Notes: generated by a model from the sequence alone, not told the origin. Numbered from the stretch's first letter, positions 7,186-15,912 are shown. The stretch: DNA of 16,353 nt from Streptomyces sp. WM6378 (GCF_001279695.1 NZ_LGDD01000029.1:1-16353); one strand, 5' to 3'. Numbers and translations are program-made.

Positions 7186-10100
7186 ATGGGAACAACCACC
7201 ACTTCGGGCATCGAACTGCCCCTGACCGCCGCACAGTCGGGCATCTGGTACGCACAGCAATTCGCCCAAGGCAACCCCGTCTATGCCATAGCGGACTGCC
7301 TGGAGATCCAGGGGCGCATCGATCGCACCCTGCTCGGTGAAGCGGTCCGGCGGGCGGTCTCGGAGGCCGAGGCGGTGCACGTACGGTGTGGCGATGACGG
7401 GGACGGCCCCGTGCAGAGGCCTAGGCCCGCAGACGGTGTAGCAGTCCCGACGATCGATCTGCGGGGCGAGGATGATCCGAGGGCCGCCGCCGAGGAGTTG
7501 ATGCGCGCGGACCTGGGGCGGCCCATGAACGTGACGAACGGTCCGCTGTTCACCCAGGCCATTCTCGTGCTCGGCGACGACCTGCATCTGTGGTACCAGC
7601 GCTGGCACCACCTTGTCTTCGACGGACTGAGCACCTCGCTGGTGGCGCACCGGGCCGCCGCCGTCTACACCGCGCTCGCCGCCGGTGAGCCCGTCCCTGC
7701 GTGCCCCTTCGGGAGGCTCCAGGATTTGGTGGACGAGGACGGTCGCTACCGCGACTCCCCTGATCGCGCGGCGGATCGGGCGTTCTGGCTGGAGCGGATG
7801 TCCGGCCTCCTGGACGTGCCCGCCCTGAGTGAGCGTGTCGCCCCCGTCGCGCACGAGCTGCTGCGCGAGACCTTCGAGGTGCCCGCCGCCGAGCGCGACG
7901 CGCTGCGTGAACTGGCGCACTCCCTGGGGACCGACTGGCCTCGTGCGGTCATCGCGGTCGCCGCCGCCTATGTGCACCGCATGACCGGGGCCGACGACAT
8001 CGTCTTGGGGTTGCCGGTGCCGAGCCGCCGCGCGGCCACCGTGCGCGCGACCCCGGGGATGGCTTCCAATATCATCTCGCTGCGCCTGTCGGTCCGCCCT
8101 CACCTCGGCTTCGCCGATCTCGTGCGGCAGGTCGCCGAGGAGGCCGAGCGGGCCCTGCGCCACCAGCGCTACCGTTACGAGGACCTCCGCCGCGACCTCG
8201 GGCGGCTGGAGGACGGCGGGCGCCTGTTCGGCCCACAGGTCAACATCCTGCGTTTTGACTACGACCTGTCGTTCGGCGGGCACCGGGCCGAGCTCCGCAA
8301 CCTCGCGCTCGGCCCGGTGGACGACCTGATGTTCGCGGTCTACGACCTCCCGGACCGGCTGCGGCTGCACATCGACGCCAACCCGGCCGTCTACCGCGCC
8401 GACGAACTCCGCCGCCATCGAGAGCATTTCGCAGCGTTCCTGCGCCGGGCGGTCACCGATCCCACCCGCCCCGTGGGCCGGATCAACATGCTGGACAGTA
8501 CCGAACGCGCCCGCCTCCTCGGAGAGTGGAGCCGCGGCCGCCACCCGGCCGAGCCGGTGCCGGACCACACGCTGGCCATGTGCTTCGAGGAGCAGGCCCG
8601 GCGCTCCCCCGAGTCCGTTGCCGTCACCTCGGACGGCACCTCGCTGACGTACGGGGAACTCGACGCACGTGCGAACAGGCTGGCGCGTCACCTGATCGCT
8701 CGTGATGCCGGCCCCGATCGGTTCGTGGCGGTGGCGCTTCCGCGTTCGCCCGAGCTGATCGTGGCCGTACTGGCTGTGATCAAGTCGGGTGCCGCATACG
8801 TTCCGGTCGACCCCGGCTACCCCCTCGACCGCATCGCCTACATCCTTGGGGACGCGGATCCCGAACTCCTGGTGACCACGAGCGAGCTCGCCACGCGGCT
8901 CCCGGCTTCCGGGGTGCCCACGGTCCTCCTCGACGACCACCTGCTCGGCGAGGAACTGGATGCGCTGCCCGGCACTGGCCTTCAGGACGGCGAGCGCATC
9001 GTCCCGCTGTCCGGCACGCACCCGGCGTACGTCATCTACACCTCGGGTTCCACTGGCCGCCCCAAGGGCGTCGTGGTGCCGCACCGCAACGTCGTCGCGT
9101 TGTTCGCCGCCACGCGCCCGTTGTTCGGCTTCCGCGCCGACGACGTGTGGACGATGTTCCACTCGTATGCCTTCGACTTCTCCGTGTGGGAGCTGTGGGG
9201 CCCGCTGCTGCACGGCGGGCGCCTGGTGCTGGTCCCCTATGCGACCAGCCGGTCGCCGGAGGGCTTTCTTGCCCTGCTGGCGGACGAAGGCGTGACCGTT
9301 CTCAATCAGACTCCCTCCGCCTTCTACCAGTTGATGCGGGCAGACCAGGACCGCCCCGAGATCGGCGATCGGCTGTCGCTGCGCTATGTGGTGTTCGGCG
9401 GGGAGGCGCTCGATCTCGACCGGCTCGCCGAGTGGTACGCGCGCCATCCCGGCGACGCGCCGGCCCTGGTGAACATGTACGGCATCACCGAGACCACGGT
9501 CCACGTCAGCCATGGCGCCCTGGACGCGTCGACGGCCGCCGGGCAGCCGGGCAGCCTGATCGGCACCGGTCTGCCGGGCCTGCGGGTGTACGTCCTGGAC
9601 AGCGGCCTCCAGCCGGTTCCGGTAGGCGTGACCGGTGAGATGTACGTGGCGGGGGAACAGGTGGCCCGGGGCTATCTGAACCGGCCGGGCCTGACCGCCG
9701 AGCGGTTCGTCGCCGCCCCGTATGGAGCCGCGGGCTCGCGCATGTACCGCTCGGGCGACCTGGCCCGCTGGACAGCGGAGGGGCGGCTCGAATATCTGGG
9801 GCGCGCGGACGAGCAGGTGAAGATCCGCGGCTTCCGCATTGAACTGGGCGAGATCGAGGCCGAGTTGAGGACGCTCGACGGGGTGCGTGACGCCCGGGTC
9901 GTGGTCCGCGAGGACGCTGTCGGTGACGCCGCGCTGACGGGCTACGCGGTCCCGCAGCCCGGCGCGGTGTTGGATGCGGCGCGGCTGCGCGCGGCGCTCG
10001 CCGAGCGGCTGCCCGCCCACATGGTGCCCACGGCCTTCGTGTCGCTGGACGAACTCCCGTTGACGGGCAACGGAAAGCTGGACCGTAGGGCGCTGCCTGC

Positions 10101-11133
10101 CCCCTCGCTGGAGCGCACGGGCCTTCTCGTGGCCCCGCGCGATGCCGAGGAGCAGGGTGTCGTCGCCGCGTTCGTCGAACTGCTCGCAGTGCCCGGGGCC
10201 GGCATCGACGACAACTTCTTCGACCTGGGCGGCGATTCGTTCAAGGCGGTCAGGATCGCCCGGCGCATCGGCCGGGGCCTGTCGGTCGTCGATATCTTCA
10301 AGAACCCGACGCCCCGCGCGCTCGCCGCGCGGCTGCGCGACCTCGGCGCGGCCGGAGGCGAGCGGCCCGTCCTGCACCGCCTGACGCCCGATCGCGGCCT
10401 TGCTCCTGAGCTCTACCTGGTCTGCATCCCCTACGGCGGTGGTGCCGCCACCGCCTACCAGCCGCTCGCCGACCAGCTGCCCGCGGAACTGGAGTTGTGG
10501 GCAGCCGCACTGCCCGGACACGACCCGTCCGTACCCGATGAGGAGCTGTTGACCTGGGAGGAGGCCGCCGAGCGGATAGTCGAGGAGATCGCCGCGTCGG
10601 TGCGGGGGCCATTCGCCCTGTACGGACACTGCGCCGGATCCACCCTGACGGCCCTGGTGGCACGGGAGTTGGAGCGCCGGGGCAGGATGCCGGAGGCGGT
10701 CTTCGCCGGGGCCGCGTTCCCCGCCCCGGACCCGCAGGCGCTCCTGGACTCGGCCCACGCCCGTTCCGACGACTCGCTGCATTCGTTCCTCAGCTCGCTC
10801 GGCGGCTTCGAAGGCGCGCTGGACGACGCCGATCTGCGCACCGTGCTCGCCGTCGTACGCCACGACATGCAGCAGGGCGCACGCTTCCAGACCGAGGCCC
10901 ACACCCAGTGGGGGCCCCAGTTGCAGACACCGTTCCACGTCGTGATCGGTGACGCGGACGCGGCCACCGTCGGCTATGAGAGCGGCCATCTGGACTGGAA
11001 GTACTTCACCTCCCGAGTGGAGCTGTCCGTCATCCCGGACGCCGGCCACTACTTCGTCAAGCACCAGGCGCCCGAGCTGGCCCGGATCCTTTGCGACCGC
11101 CTCCTGGACCGCCCGGCCGCCGTGGGCTGCTGA
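7186..11133 (+). CDS. Single-module non-ribosomal peptide synthetase, C-A(Thr)-PCP-TE
   Basis: A 1315-aa synthetase. The condensation domain starts at about residue 10 ([15 protein letters not shown], EntF/DhbF-like) with the catalytic motif H141-H142-LVFD-G147. The adenylation domain (about 470-970) has [11 protein letters not shown] at 618-628, [23 protein letters not shown] and K964 in [10 protein letters not shown]. Its pocket residues are D664, F665, W668, N707, V736, G738, M764, V772, H773 and K964. They read DFWNVGMVHK, one change from the threonine code. The carrier domain has Ser1018 in LGGDSFKAV. The thioesterase (about 1075-1315) has Cys1149 in GHCAG in place of Ser, with candidate Asp1256 or Asp1258 and His1288. 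The ATG at 7186 is the only convincing start, although its ribosome site is weak. The MbtH-like gene follows at 44 bases. Threonine loading is a strong prediction; the released product is unknown. Confidence 0.92.
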   Translation: MGTTTTSGIELPLTAAQSGIWYAQQFAQGNPVYAIADCLEIQGRIDRTLLGEAVRRAVSEAEAVHVRCGDDGDGPVQRPRPADGVAVPTIDLRGEDDPRAAAEELMRADLGRPMNVTNGPLFTQAILVLGDDLHLWYQRWHHLVFDGLSTSLVAHRAAAVYTALAAGEPVPACPFGRLQDLVDEDGRYRDSPDRAADRAFWLERMSGLLDVPALSERVAPVAHELLRETFEVPAAERDALRELAHSLGTDWPRAVIAVAAAYVHRMTGADDIVLGLPVPSRRAATVRATPGMASNIISLRLSVRPHLGFADLVRQVAEEAERALRHQRYRYEDLRRDLGRLEDGGRLFGPQVNILRFDYDLSFGGHRAELRNLALGPVDDLMFAVYDLPDRLRLHIDANPAVYRADELRRHREHFAAFLRRAVTDPTRPVGRINMLDSTERARLLGEWSRGRHPAEPVPDHTLAMCFEEQARRSPESVAVTSDGTSLTYGELDARANRLARHLIARDAGPDRFVAVALPRSPELIVAVLAVIKSGAAYVPVDPGYPLDRIAYILGDADPELLVTTSELATRLPASGVPTVLLDDHLLGEELDALPGTGLQDGERIVPLSGTHPAYVIYTSGSTGRPKGVVVPHRNVVALFAATRPLFGFRADDVWTMFHSYAFDFSVWELWGPLLHGGRLVLVPYATSRSPEGFLALLADEGVTVLNQTPSAFYQLMRADQDRPEIGDRLSLRYVVFGGEALDLDRLAEWYARHPGDAPALVNMYGITETTVHVSHGALDASTAAGQPGSLIGTGLPGLRVYVLDSGLQPVPVGVTGEMYVAGEQVARGYLNRPGLTAERFVAAPYGAAGSRMYRSGDLARWTAEGRLEYLGRADEQVKIRGFRIELGEIEAELRTLDGVRDARVVVREDAVGDAALTGYAVPQPGAVLDAARLRAALAERLPAHMVPTAFVSLDELPLTGNGKLDRRALPAPSLERTGLLVAPRDAEEQGVVAAFVELLAVPGAGIDDNFFDLGGDSFKAVRIARRIGRGLSVVDIFKNPTPRALAARLRDLGAAGGERPVLHRLTPDRGLAPELYLVCIPYGGGAATAYQPLADQLPAELELWAAALPGHDPSVPDEELLTWEEAAERIVEEIAASVRGPFALYGHCAGSTLTALVARELERRGRMPEAVFAGAAFPAPDPQALLDSAHARSDDSLHSFLSSLGGFEGALDDADLRTVLAVVRHDMQQGARFQTEAHTQWGPQLQTPFHVVIGDADAATVGYESGHLDWKYFTSRVELSVIPDAGHYFVKHQAPELARILCDRLLDRPAAVGC

Positions 11134-11177
11134 CCGGCCGCCCACGCCCGCACCACCGCTGAAAGGCCCCGCTCCCC

Positions 11178-11378
11178 ATGGCGCGCATCAATCCCTTCGA
11201 CGACGCCGAAGGCAGCTACTACGTCCTGTTCGACGGCGAAGGCCACCACTCGCTGTGGCCGTCCTTCGCCGACATACCGGCCGGCTGGACCGTCGCGCAC
11301 GGCCCGGCCGGCCGCCAGGCCTGCCTGGACCACATCGACGTCGGCTGTCCCGGACCGCGTCCGGCCACGGCGGCCTAG
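11178..11378 (+). CDS. MbtH-like NRPS accessory protein
   Basis: A 66-aa chaperone-type partner that binds and activates NRPS adenylation domains. The signature NPFDDAEGSYYVLFDGEG, HHSLWPSFADIPAGWTVAHG and CLDHID is clear, with both central Trp residues in place. The C-terminus is unusual. The family normally ends in a NWTDMRP-like segment, whereas this protein reads GCPGPRPATAA and so lacks the third conserved Trp. GAAAGG about 12 bases before the ATG is the ribosome site. It is 44 bases after the NRPS stop and almost certainly co-transcribed and its partner. Confidence 0.92.
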   Translation: MARINPFDDAEGSYYVLFDGEGHHSLWPSFADIPAGWTVAHGPAGRQACLDHIDVGCPGPRPATAA

Positions 11379-11432
11379 CCCCCGGTTCGTTTCCCCTTTC
11401 CCGTACAACGCTCTCCCCGAAAGGCATCGGTC

Positions 11433-13829
11433 ATGGCTGACGCGATGGTGCTCAAGGCCCAGAAGTGGGTCAACTCGACATACAAGGGCCGCTCCGGCTA
11501 CAACGCGTGTCCCGAGAACGGGCGCACCGGATGGTCCACGATGTTCTCGCTCACCCGCGCCCTCCAGATCGAGCTGGGCCTCGACACGCTGTCCGACAGC
11601 TTCGGCCCGAACACGCTCGGCCTGGTCATGAAGCGCGGCGGCATCAAGACCTCCGAGAACAACAAGAACATCGTCAAGATCGTCCAGTCCGCGTTCTTCT
11701 GCAAGGGCTACCACGCCGGAGACGTCGACGGCGCCTTCAGCATCCCCACCCAGCAGGCGTCCGGAAAAATGCAGGCGGACATGGGTCTGCCCGTGCAGAC
11801 CAGCGCCATTCCCCCCAAGGTCGTCAAGGGCCTGCTGACCATGGACGCCTACATCGTCGTCCCCGGCGGCACAGAGAAGGTCCGCAGCATCCAGCAGTGG
11901 CTCAACAAGAAGTACTGGGGCAACGGCACCTACTACCTCGTCCCCTGCGACGGGATCTTCTCCCGGGACGTGCAGAAGGCCCTGATGAAGGCCATCCAGT
12001 ACGAGATCGGCGTCGGCGAGGCCAACGCCACCGGCAACTTCGGCCCCGCCACCCAGGCCGGCCTCAAGCAGCACCCCTTGAAGCAGGGTGACTCGGGCGT
12101 CTTCGTCCAACTGCTCTCCGCGGCGGCCGTCTTCAATGGTCCCGCCTGGTACGCCACCACCTCCGGCGAGGACGCCAAGCGCGAGGCGTCCTTCACCAGT
12201 TCGTACGACGACGGACTCGCCTCCTACCTCCGTGCTTTCCAGGAGTTCTCCGCGCTGCCCAAGACCGGCAACGCCGACTACCAGACGTGGGCGCAGCTGC
12301 TCGTCTCCATGGGTGACCCGGACCGCCGGGCCACGGCCTGCGACACCCGGTTCACCATCACCAAGTCCCGTGCGGCGGCCCTGAAGAAGGCCGGGTACGA
12401 GTGCGTCGGCCGCTACCTGGACGAGGAGCCGGGCGGCACGCTCGACAAGCCGATCAAGCCGGGGGAGCTCAACGACATCTTCGCCGCAGGCATGCGCTGC
12501 TTCCCGATCTTCCAGTACGGGGCTCGCAAGCTCGGCGACTTCTCCTACGGCTCCGGCTACCAGCACGGACTGAAGGCGCACGAGCGGGCCAAGCATTACG
12601 GGTTCAATCGCGGCACGACGATCTACTTCGCCGTCGACTACGACGCAACGGACGAGGAGATCACCAGCAACATCCTCCAGTACTTCCACGGTGTGCGTTC
12701 GGCGCTGGCCTCCCAGGGCGGGCACTACGTACCCGGTGTGTACGGCTCGCGGAACGTGTGCGGCCGGGTCACCGGCGAGGCCTATGTGCGCTGGGCGTTC
12801 GTGTCGGGGATGTCGTGGGGCTTCTCCGGCAACCTGGGCTTCCCGCTGCCGAAGGCCTGGGCGTTCAACCAGATCAAGGAGTTCCGTTTCGAGAACGGCA
12901 GCGACGTCTTCGACCTCGACCGTGTGGTGCATCGGGAGGGCGCCGACTTCGGCGTCGACTCGGTCAACGACCGCGGCACTCCTACCGACGGCTTCATCTC
13001 CTACATCGAGAACCTGTACGGACTGGCCAAGGCCTATGGCAAGGGCGACCCCAACCTTCTCGTGATGGACTTCGTCCGGCACGAGAAGTACAACGACACC
13101 ACGTGGCGGACCCTCCTCGGCTCGGCCGACCAGGGCTTCATCGACCACGTACGCTCCAAGAAGGTGGAGCTGCGCAGGTCGTTCATCGACAGCTTCACCG
13201 GCACCGAGCTGGGCGCCGAGCACCTGTTCGCGACCATGTGCGGCCACTACAAGATCGCCCAGCCGGGCGGCAACCTCACCAACCGCGGCGACGTGGCCGG
13301 CTGGGGCGGCGACCTGATGACGTTCTACGGCGAGTGGCGCCGGGACAGCGACAAGCACCCCGACGGCCGCGCCTACTGCAAGGCCCGTCTGGCCAAGCCC
13401 GACGTCCTGACGTCCTTCGGCTACAGCGACCTGATCGAGGACGCCGACGGCTACCTCATCGCCAAGGCGGTCAAGGGCGGCAAGAACATAGTGGACGCCT
13501 TCCGCGCCCACTATGTGGACGGCGGCAACCTGACCCGGTTCAAGCGCTACTACAGCGAGCGCTTCCACGGCTCGAACAAGGGCGTCGTCGACGTCGCGTA
13601 CAACATGCTGGCCCAGCAGGACGACAGCGTGATCATCGCGGGCATCACCTACCTGATCAACTCCACGGGCGGCTTCCCAACCATCGCCCCCGGAGCGCTC
13701 GCCTACAGCAAGCTGGAGGCCTTCCTGCTGGGCTTCGCGGACCGGCTCCAGGCACACGTCGGCGCCGAGGGAGGCCAGCGCGCCGCCTACACCATGCGCC
13801 ACGGCGACCCCCGTAAGGTCACTAAGTGA
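11433..13829 (+). CDS. Peptidoglycan-binding-like protein with a DUF1906 (Rv2525c-type) glycoside-hydrolase-like domain
   Basis: A 798-aa multidomain protein. The N-terminus carries peptidoglycan-binding-like repeats: about residues 6-70 (QKWVNSTY, ALQIELGL, FGPNT), 148-212 (QQWLNKKYWGNG, CDGIF, IQYEIGV, GNFGPAT) and a weaker third at 213-298. Residues about 303-505 match the DUF1906/Rv2525c-like TIM-barrel type (AALKKAGYECVGRYL, TIYFAVDYDATDEE, GVYGSRNVCG and a VFDLDRVV end). The last 290 residues form a domain I do not recognise (TGTELGAEHLFATMCGHY, DVAGWGGDLMTFYGEW). No signal peptide or membrane segment is visible, although the predicted target is outside the cell. GAAAGG eight bases before the ATG supports the start, which is 54 bases after the MbtH-like gene. 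Cell-wall binding is likely; hydrolytic activity is unproven. Confidence 0.75.
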   Translation: MADAMVLKAQKWVNSTYKGRSGYNACPENGRTGWSTMFSLTRALQIELGLDTLSDSFGPNTLGLVMKRGGIKTSENNKNIVKIVQSAFFCKGYHAGDVDGAFSIPTQQASGKMQADMGLPVQTSAIPPKVVKGLLTMDAYIVVPGGTEKVRSIQQWLNKKYWGNGTYYLVPCDGIFSRDVQKALMKAIQYEIGVGEANATGNFGPATQAGLKQHPLKQGDSGVFVQLLSAAAVFNGPAWYATTSGEDAKREASFTSSYDDGLASYLRAFQEFSALPKTGNADYQTWAQLLVSMGDPDRRATACDTRFTITKSRAAALKKAGYECVGRYLDEEPGGTLDKPIKPGELNDIFAAGMRCFPIFQYGARKLGDFSYGSGYQHGLKAHERAKHYGFNRGTTIYFAVDYDATDEEITSNILQYFHGVRSALASQGGHYVPGVYGSRNVCGRVTGEAYVRWAFVSGMSWGFSGNLGFPLPKAWAFNQIKEFRFENGSDVFDLDRVVHREGADFGVDSVNDRGTPTDGFISYIENLYGLAKAYGKGDPNLLVMDFVRHEKYNDTTWRTLLGSADQGFIDHVRSKKVELRRSFIDSFTGTELGAEHLFATMCGHYKIAQPGGNLTNRGDVAGWGGDLMTFYGEWRRDSDKHPDGRAYCKARLAKPDVLTSFGYSDLIEDADGYLIAKAVKGGKNIVDAFRAHYVDGGNLTRFKRYYSERFHGSNKGVVDVAYNMLAQQDDSVIIAGITYLINSTGGFPTIAPGALAYSKLEAFLLGFADRLQAHVGAEGGQRAAYTMRHGDPRKVTK

Positions 13830-14317
13830 TCAGCTCCGACACACTCTTCATCGTCGCGAACGCGGCGGTACTCCCGGCGGTCTTCCTCCTCGGCGCCAAG
13901 CTGGTACACCTCCTGGCCACCCGCCGCCTCTGGCTGTCCCCACAGGGCGCGCGCCCCGGGGTGGAACTGACCGTGCTCTCGGTGTGCCTCGCGGTCGCGG
14001 CCTACGTGCCGGGGCTGTGGATCGGGTTCGGCACCAAGGGAAGCGCAGAGGCATGCCTACGGGCCCTCGGCAACCCGATGCGGGACGAGGGCCCCGCCGG
14101 TGAACCAACCGTCGTGGAGCGGCTGTTCCCGCTGTCCCGGGAGTGCCGCTGGAGCGATGACACCCGTATCGACCTGGTACCGCTCTGGCTGAACGTGGTG
14201 ATCTCCGCCGCCCTCGCCGGAATCGTCATCGGCCTTGTCCTGACCGTCTTGCGTCTGGTGCGCGGCCGGCCGGGAAACCCCACCAACACCCCATCAGAAG
14301 GCGAGCAGTTGAAGTGA
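13826..14317 (+). CDS. Three-helix membrane protein, translationally coupled
   Basis: A 163-aa membrane protein of unknown family. Predicted helices lie at about residues 6-30, 47-68 and 118-144. Between helices two and three is a loop of about 50 residues with two cysteines (C77 and C107) that could form a disulphide. The C-terminus is short and polar. The GTG start overlaps the TGA stop of the preceding gene (GTGA), and the end overlaps the next gene in the same way, so stoichiometric coupled expression is likely. It could act as a channel or holin-like partner for its signal-less neighbour, as an anchor, or as an immunity protein. These are inferences from position only. Confidence 0.75.
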   Translation: MISSDTLFIVANAAVLPAVFLLGAKLVHLLATRRLWLSPQGARPGVELTVLSVCLAVAAYVPGLWIGFGTKGSAEACLRALGNPMRDEGPAGEPTVVERLFPLSRECRWSDDTRIDLVPLWLNVVISAALAGIVIGLVLTVLRLVRGRPGNPTNTPSEGEQLK

Positions 14318-15009
14318 CCAAGTTCAAGACCCCGAGCCGACGCGGCATACTCACCGGCGGCCTCGGCCTGGTCGGCGGCGCCCTCACGGTCACCGGCCTG
14401 CCTGGCACGGCCTACGCGACCGACCGGCCGCAGCCCTCTGAAGCGACCTCGGCCTGGTCCAAAGACACCTCGGCCAACGGCTGGCCGGTCACGGACCACG
14501 ACGGCATCGCGCCCCACAAGGTCGAGGGCTCGCCGATCACGGTCTCGCTGCGCAGCGGCGACTCGGCGACCGTGCTGCTGTATGCGGCCCGCAGGTTCTT
14601 CTACGAGCTCGACTCAGAACTGCGGACCGAGGACATCAGCGGCCACACCACCGACCGCGCCGTCGCCGCGGCCTACGAGAGCAACCTGCTCTCCGGCACG
14701 GCCCTCACGATCCGCCCCGGAGCCTACCCGCTCGGCGCCAAGGACGGATTCTTCCCGCAGGAGGTCCAGGTGATCCGCGACATCCTCGCGGACTGCGAAG
14801 GCACCGTGCGCTGGGGAGGCGACGAGAAGTTCCCCAAGGAGTCGCACTTCCAGATCGACGTGAAGCCGGGCGACAAGAAGCTCACCCGGGTCGCCGCGAA
14901 GATCCGCTCCTGGGACACCACCCCCGGCACCGGCGCGGGTGCGACCGACCCCTTCACCCCTCAGCGCCGCCGTGACGCCGACGCCCTCGCCCGCACCCAG
15001 GCGGCCTGA
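14314..15009 (+). CDS. Tat-exported M15-peptidase-like protein, possibly lacking metal ligands
   Basis: A 231-aa exported protein. The twin-arginine signal SRRGILTGG is at residues 8-16, followed by a hydrophobic stretch and a likely cleavage after AYA (33-35). The mature region (about 85-200) has the layout of small M15 (D-Ala-D-Ala carboxypeptidase/VanY-like) domains: SNLLSGTALTIRP (123-135), FFPQEVQVIRDIL, VRWGGDEKFPKESHFQI. In active members as I know them the first motif carries zinc ligands His and Asp (SNHxSGTAxDI). Here these positions are Leu125 and Thr132, while His178 remains. It may therefore bind wall peptides without cutting them. The GTG start overlaps the upstream stop (GTGA). 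It is the last gene of the apparent NRPS operon. Confidence 0.7.
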   Translation: MTKFKTPSRRGILTGGLGLVGGALTVTGLPGTAYATDRPQPSEATSAWSKDTSANGWPVTDHDGIAPHKVEGSPITVSLRSGDSATVLLYAARRFFYELDSELRTEDISGHTTDRAVAAAYESNLLSGTALTIRPGAYPLGAKDGFFPQEVQVIRDILADCEGTVRWGGDEKFPKESHFQIDVKPGDKKLTRVAAKIRSWDTTPGTGAGATDPFTPQRRRDADALARTQAA

Positions 15010-15035
15010 CCCGCCTGCTCAACCACCGTAACCCC

Positions 15036-15056
15036 GCCCGCCCCCCCCGTGCGGGC
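15036..15056 (+). terminator. GC-rich hairpin after the operon
   Basis: GCCCGC (15036-15041) pairs with GCGGGC (15051-15056) across a C-rich 9-base loop, 27 bases after the last stop codon. There is no T-run. It is a weaker terminator candidate than the next hairpin. Confidence 0.4.
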
Positions 15057-15064
15057 AACGCTGA

Positions 15065-15094
15065 CGGGGCCGGCCCCAACCGGGGCCGACCCCG
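15065..15094 (+). terminator. Strong hairpin terminator of the NRPS operon
   Basis: Arms 15065-15077 and 15082-15094 form a 13-bp stem with one mismatch and a 4-base loop. It lies 55 bases beyond the last operon gene. The stem is very GC-rich with no T-run, the usual form in streptomycetes. Confidence 0.6.
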
Positions 15095-15305
15095 ACGGCA
15101 TGCATGCCCACCGGACCGCGAGCGGTCGGCGGCGGGCGCGACCAGGACCTGCGAGACCCGATCCCGCGGGCGAGCGGATTCATGAACGGGCGAGATGCCC
15201 GGTACCCGCCGTACAGATCTGGGGGATTCCCGGGGGGGTGTGCACTGGGCACAGGGCCCGGAGTGGCCTGAGGCATGGCAGGTGCGGGTTCCCGGCACGG
15301 CAGTA

Positions 15306-15355
15306 TGCGGATGAGAGAGCGCAGTCAGTGGGCTTCCGGTGAAGAGATCTCCGTC
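15306..15355. repeat. Diverged direct repeat, copy B
   Basis: This is the partner of 5963-6012, in direct orientation and 9343 bases away. On the minus strand both copies can be read as a short frame ending in PEA(R/H) and a stop (MEIAPPEAR and TEISSPEAH), but similarity continues past the stop. It is therefore not only a protein end. Confidence 0.75.
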
Positions 15356-15387
15356 ACCGCGAGGAGTGTCTTGTCGCAGAGTTTCGG

Positions 15388-15415
15388 TTCAACGTTTAGT
15401 TGCCCGCTGTAGCAT
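15388..15415 (+). promoter_or_regulatory. Promoter-like element in the non-coding region
   Basis: TTCAAC (15388-15393) and TAGCAT (15410-15415), separated by 16 bases, resemble housekeeping -35 and -10 boxes. No ORF with a ribosome site follows, but a strong hairpin begins about 32 bases downstream. Confidence 0.35.
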
Positions 15416-15421
15416 TGGTGT

Positions 15422-15480
15422 AGCCGTCTGGCAAACATGCAGGTGAAACGGGGTCGGCCCGATCGGGTGCCGACCCCGTT
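15422..15480 (+). ncRNA. Candidate short RNA ending in a terminator hairpin
   Basis: If the promoter-like element at 15388-15415 is used, transcription would start near 15422 and end at the hairpin at 15447-15480. That gives an RNA of about 60 bases. It contains GCAAACATG, which is also found at the matching place in copy A of the repeat. This is inference from arrangement only. Confidence 0.2.
15447..15480. terminator. Perfect 12-bp hairpin
   Basis: AACGGGGTCGGC (15447-15458) pairs perfectly with GCCGACCCCGTT (15469-15480). The 10-base loop is itself partly self-complementary. On the minus strand it is followed by TTTCAC, so it could stop transcription in both directions. Confidence 0.65.
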
Positions 15481-15912
15481 CGCGTACCCGGCGCTGGATC
15501 TGTGCTGGATGACCTGACGTCTCATCACCTGTCGTCGTCCCTGGTTATCCGTACCGGTGCTGGATCGGCGCTGGGTCGAGCCGACTGTCCGTCGGTGGGA
15601 TGGCGCCGCGTCTGGCGACGGATTCCGTTGTCGACAGGGCGGCTACCGGGTGTCGTGGGGGCCGGGGTGGGGCATTGCCCCCGTCGGCTCCGGTTTGCCG
15701 GTCAACGGGAATTGCGGGGCCCAGCGCGGCGCGTCGCCAAGGGGGGGGCGTGGCAACGCGCCCTGGAACGGGCGCTTGGCCGCAGGTTCGAGTTCTGGGC
15801 AGGAGCCGCAAAACATGGGAAGCGGGAACGGCGCCGGGCGGTGGCGGGACGCTAGTGATCACAAAAGCCGTGTCGCTCTGAACCCGCGTACAGCTTGCTC
15901 ATCCGTCGCTAT

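Noticed and set aside
7099..11145. Minus-strand open frame of 1348 codons opposite the NRPS
   Set aside because: It is the mirror of a very GC-rich coding gene. Its translation is rich in low-complexity G/R/A/V stretches with no domain, while the + strand carries all NRPS motifs.
11049..13802. Minus-strand open frame of 917 codons opposite the glycoside-hydrolase-like gene
   Set aside because: No recognisable domain and biased Val/Ala/Gly composition typical of antisense frames; the + strand frame has clear family motifs and a ribosome site.
15325..15528. Minus-strand frame of 67 codons ending in TEISSPEAH
   Set aside because: It runs through the perfect hairpin at 15447-15480 and has no ribosome site. 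Only its end is echoed in copy A of the repeat, where the frame is shifted.
15502..15862. Overlapping frames on both strands in the gene-poor region
   Set aside because: No domain, no good start signals, and compositions typical of random GC-rich frames.
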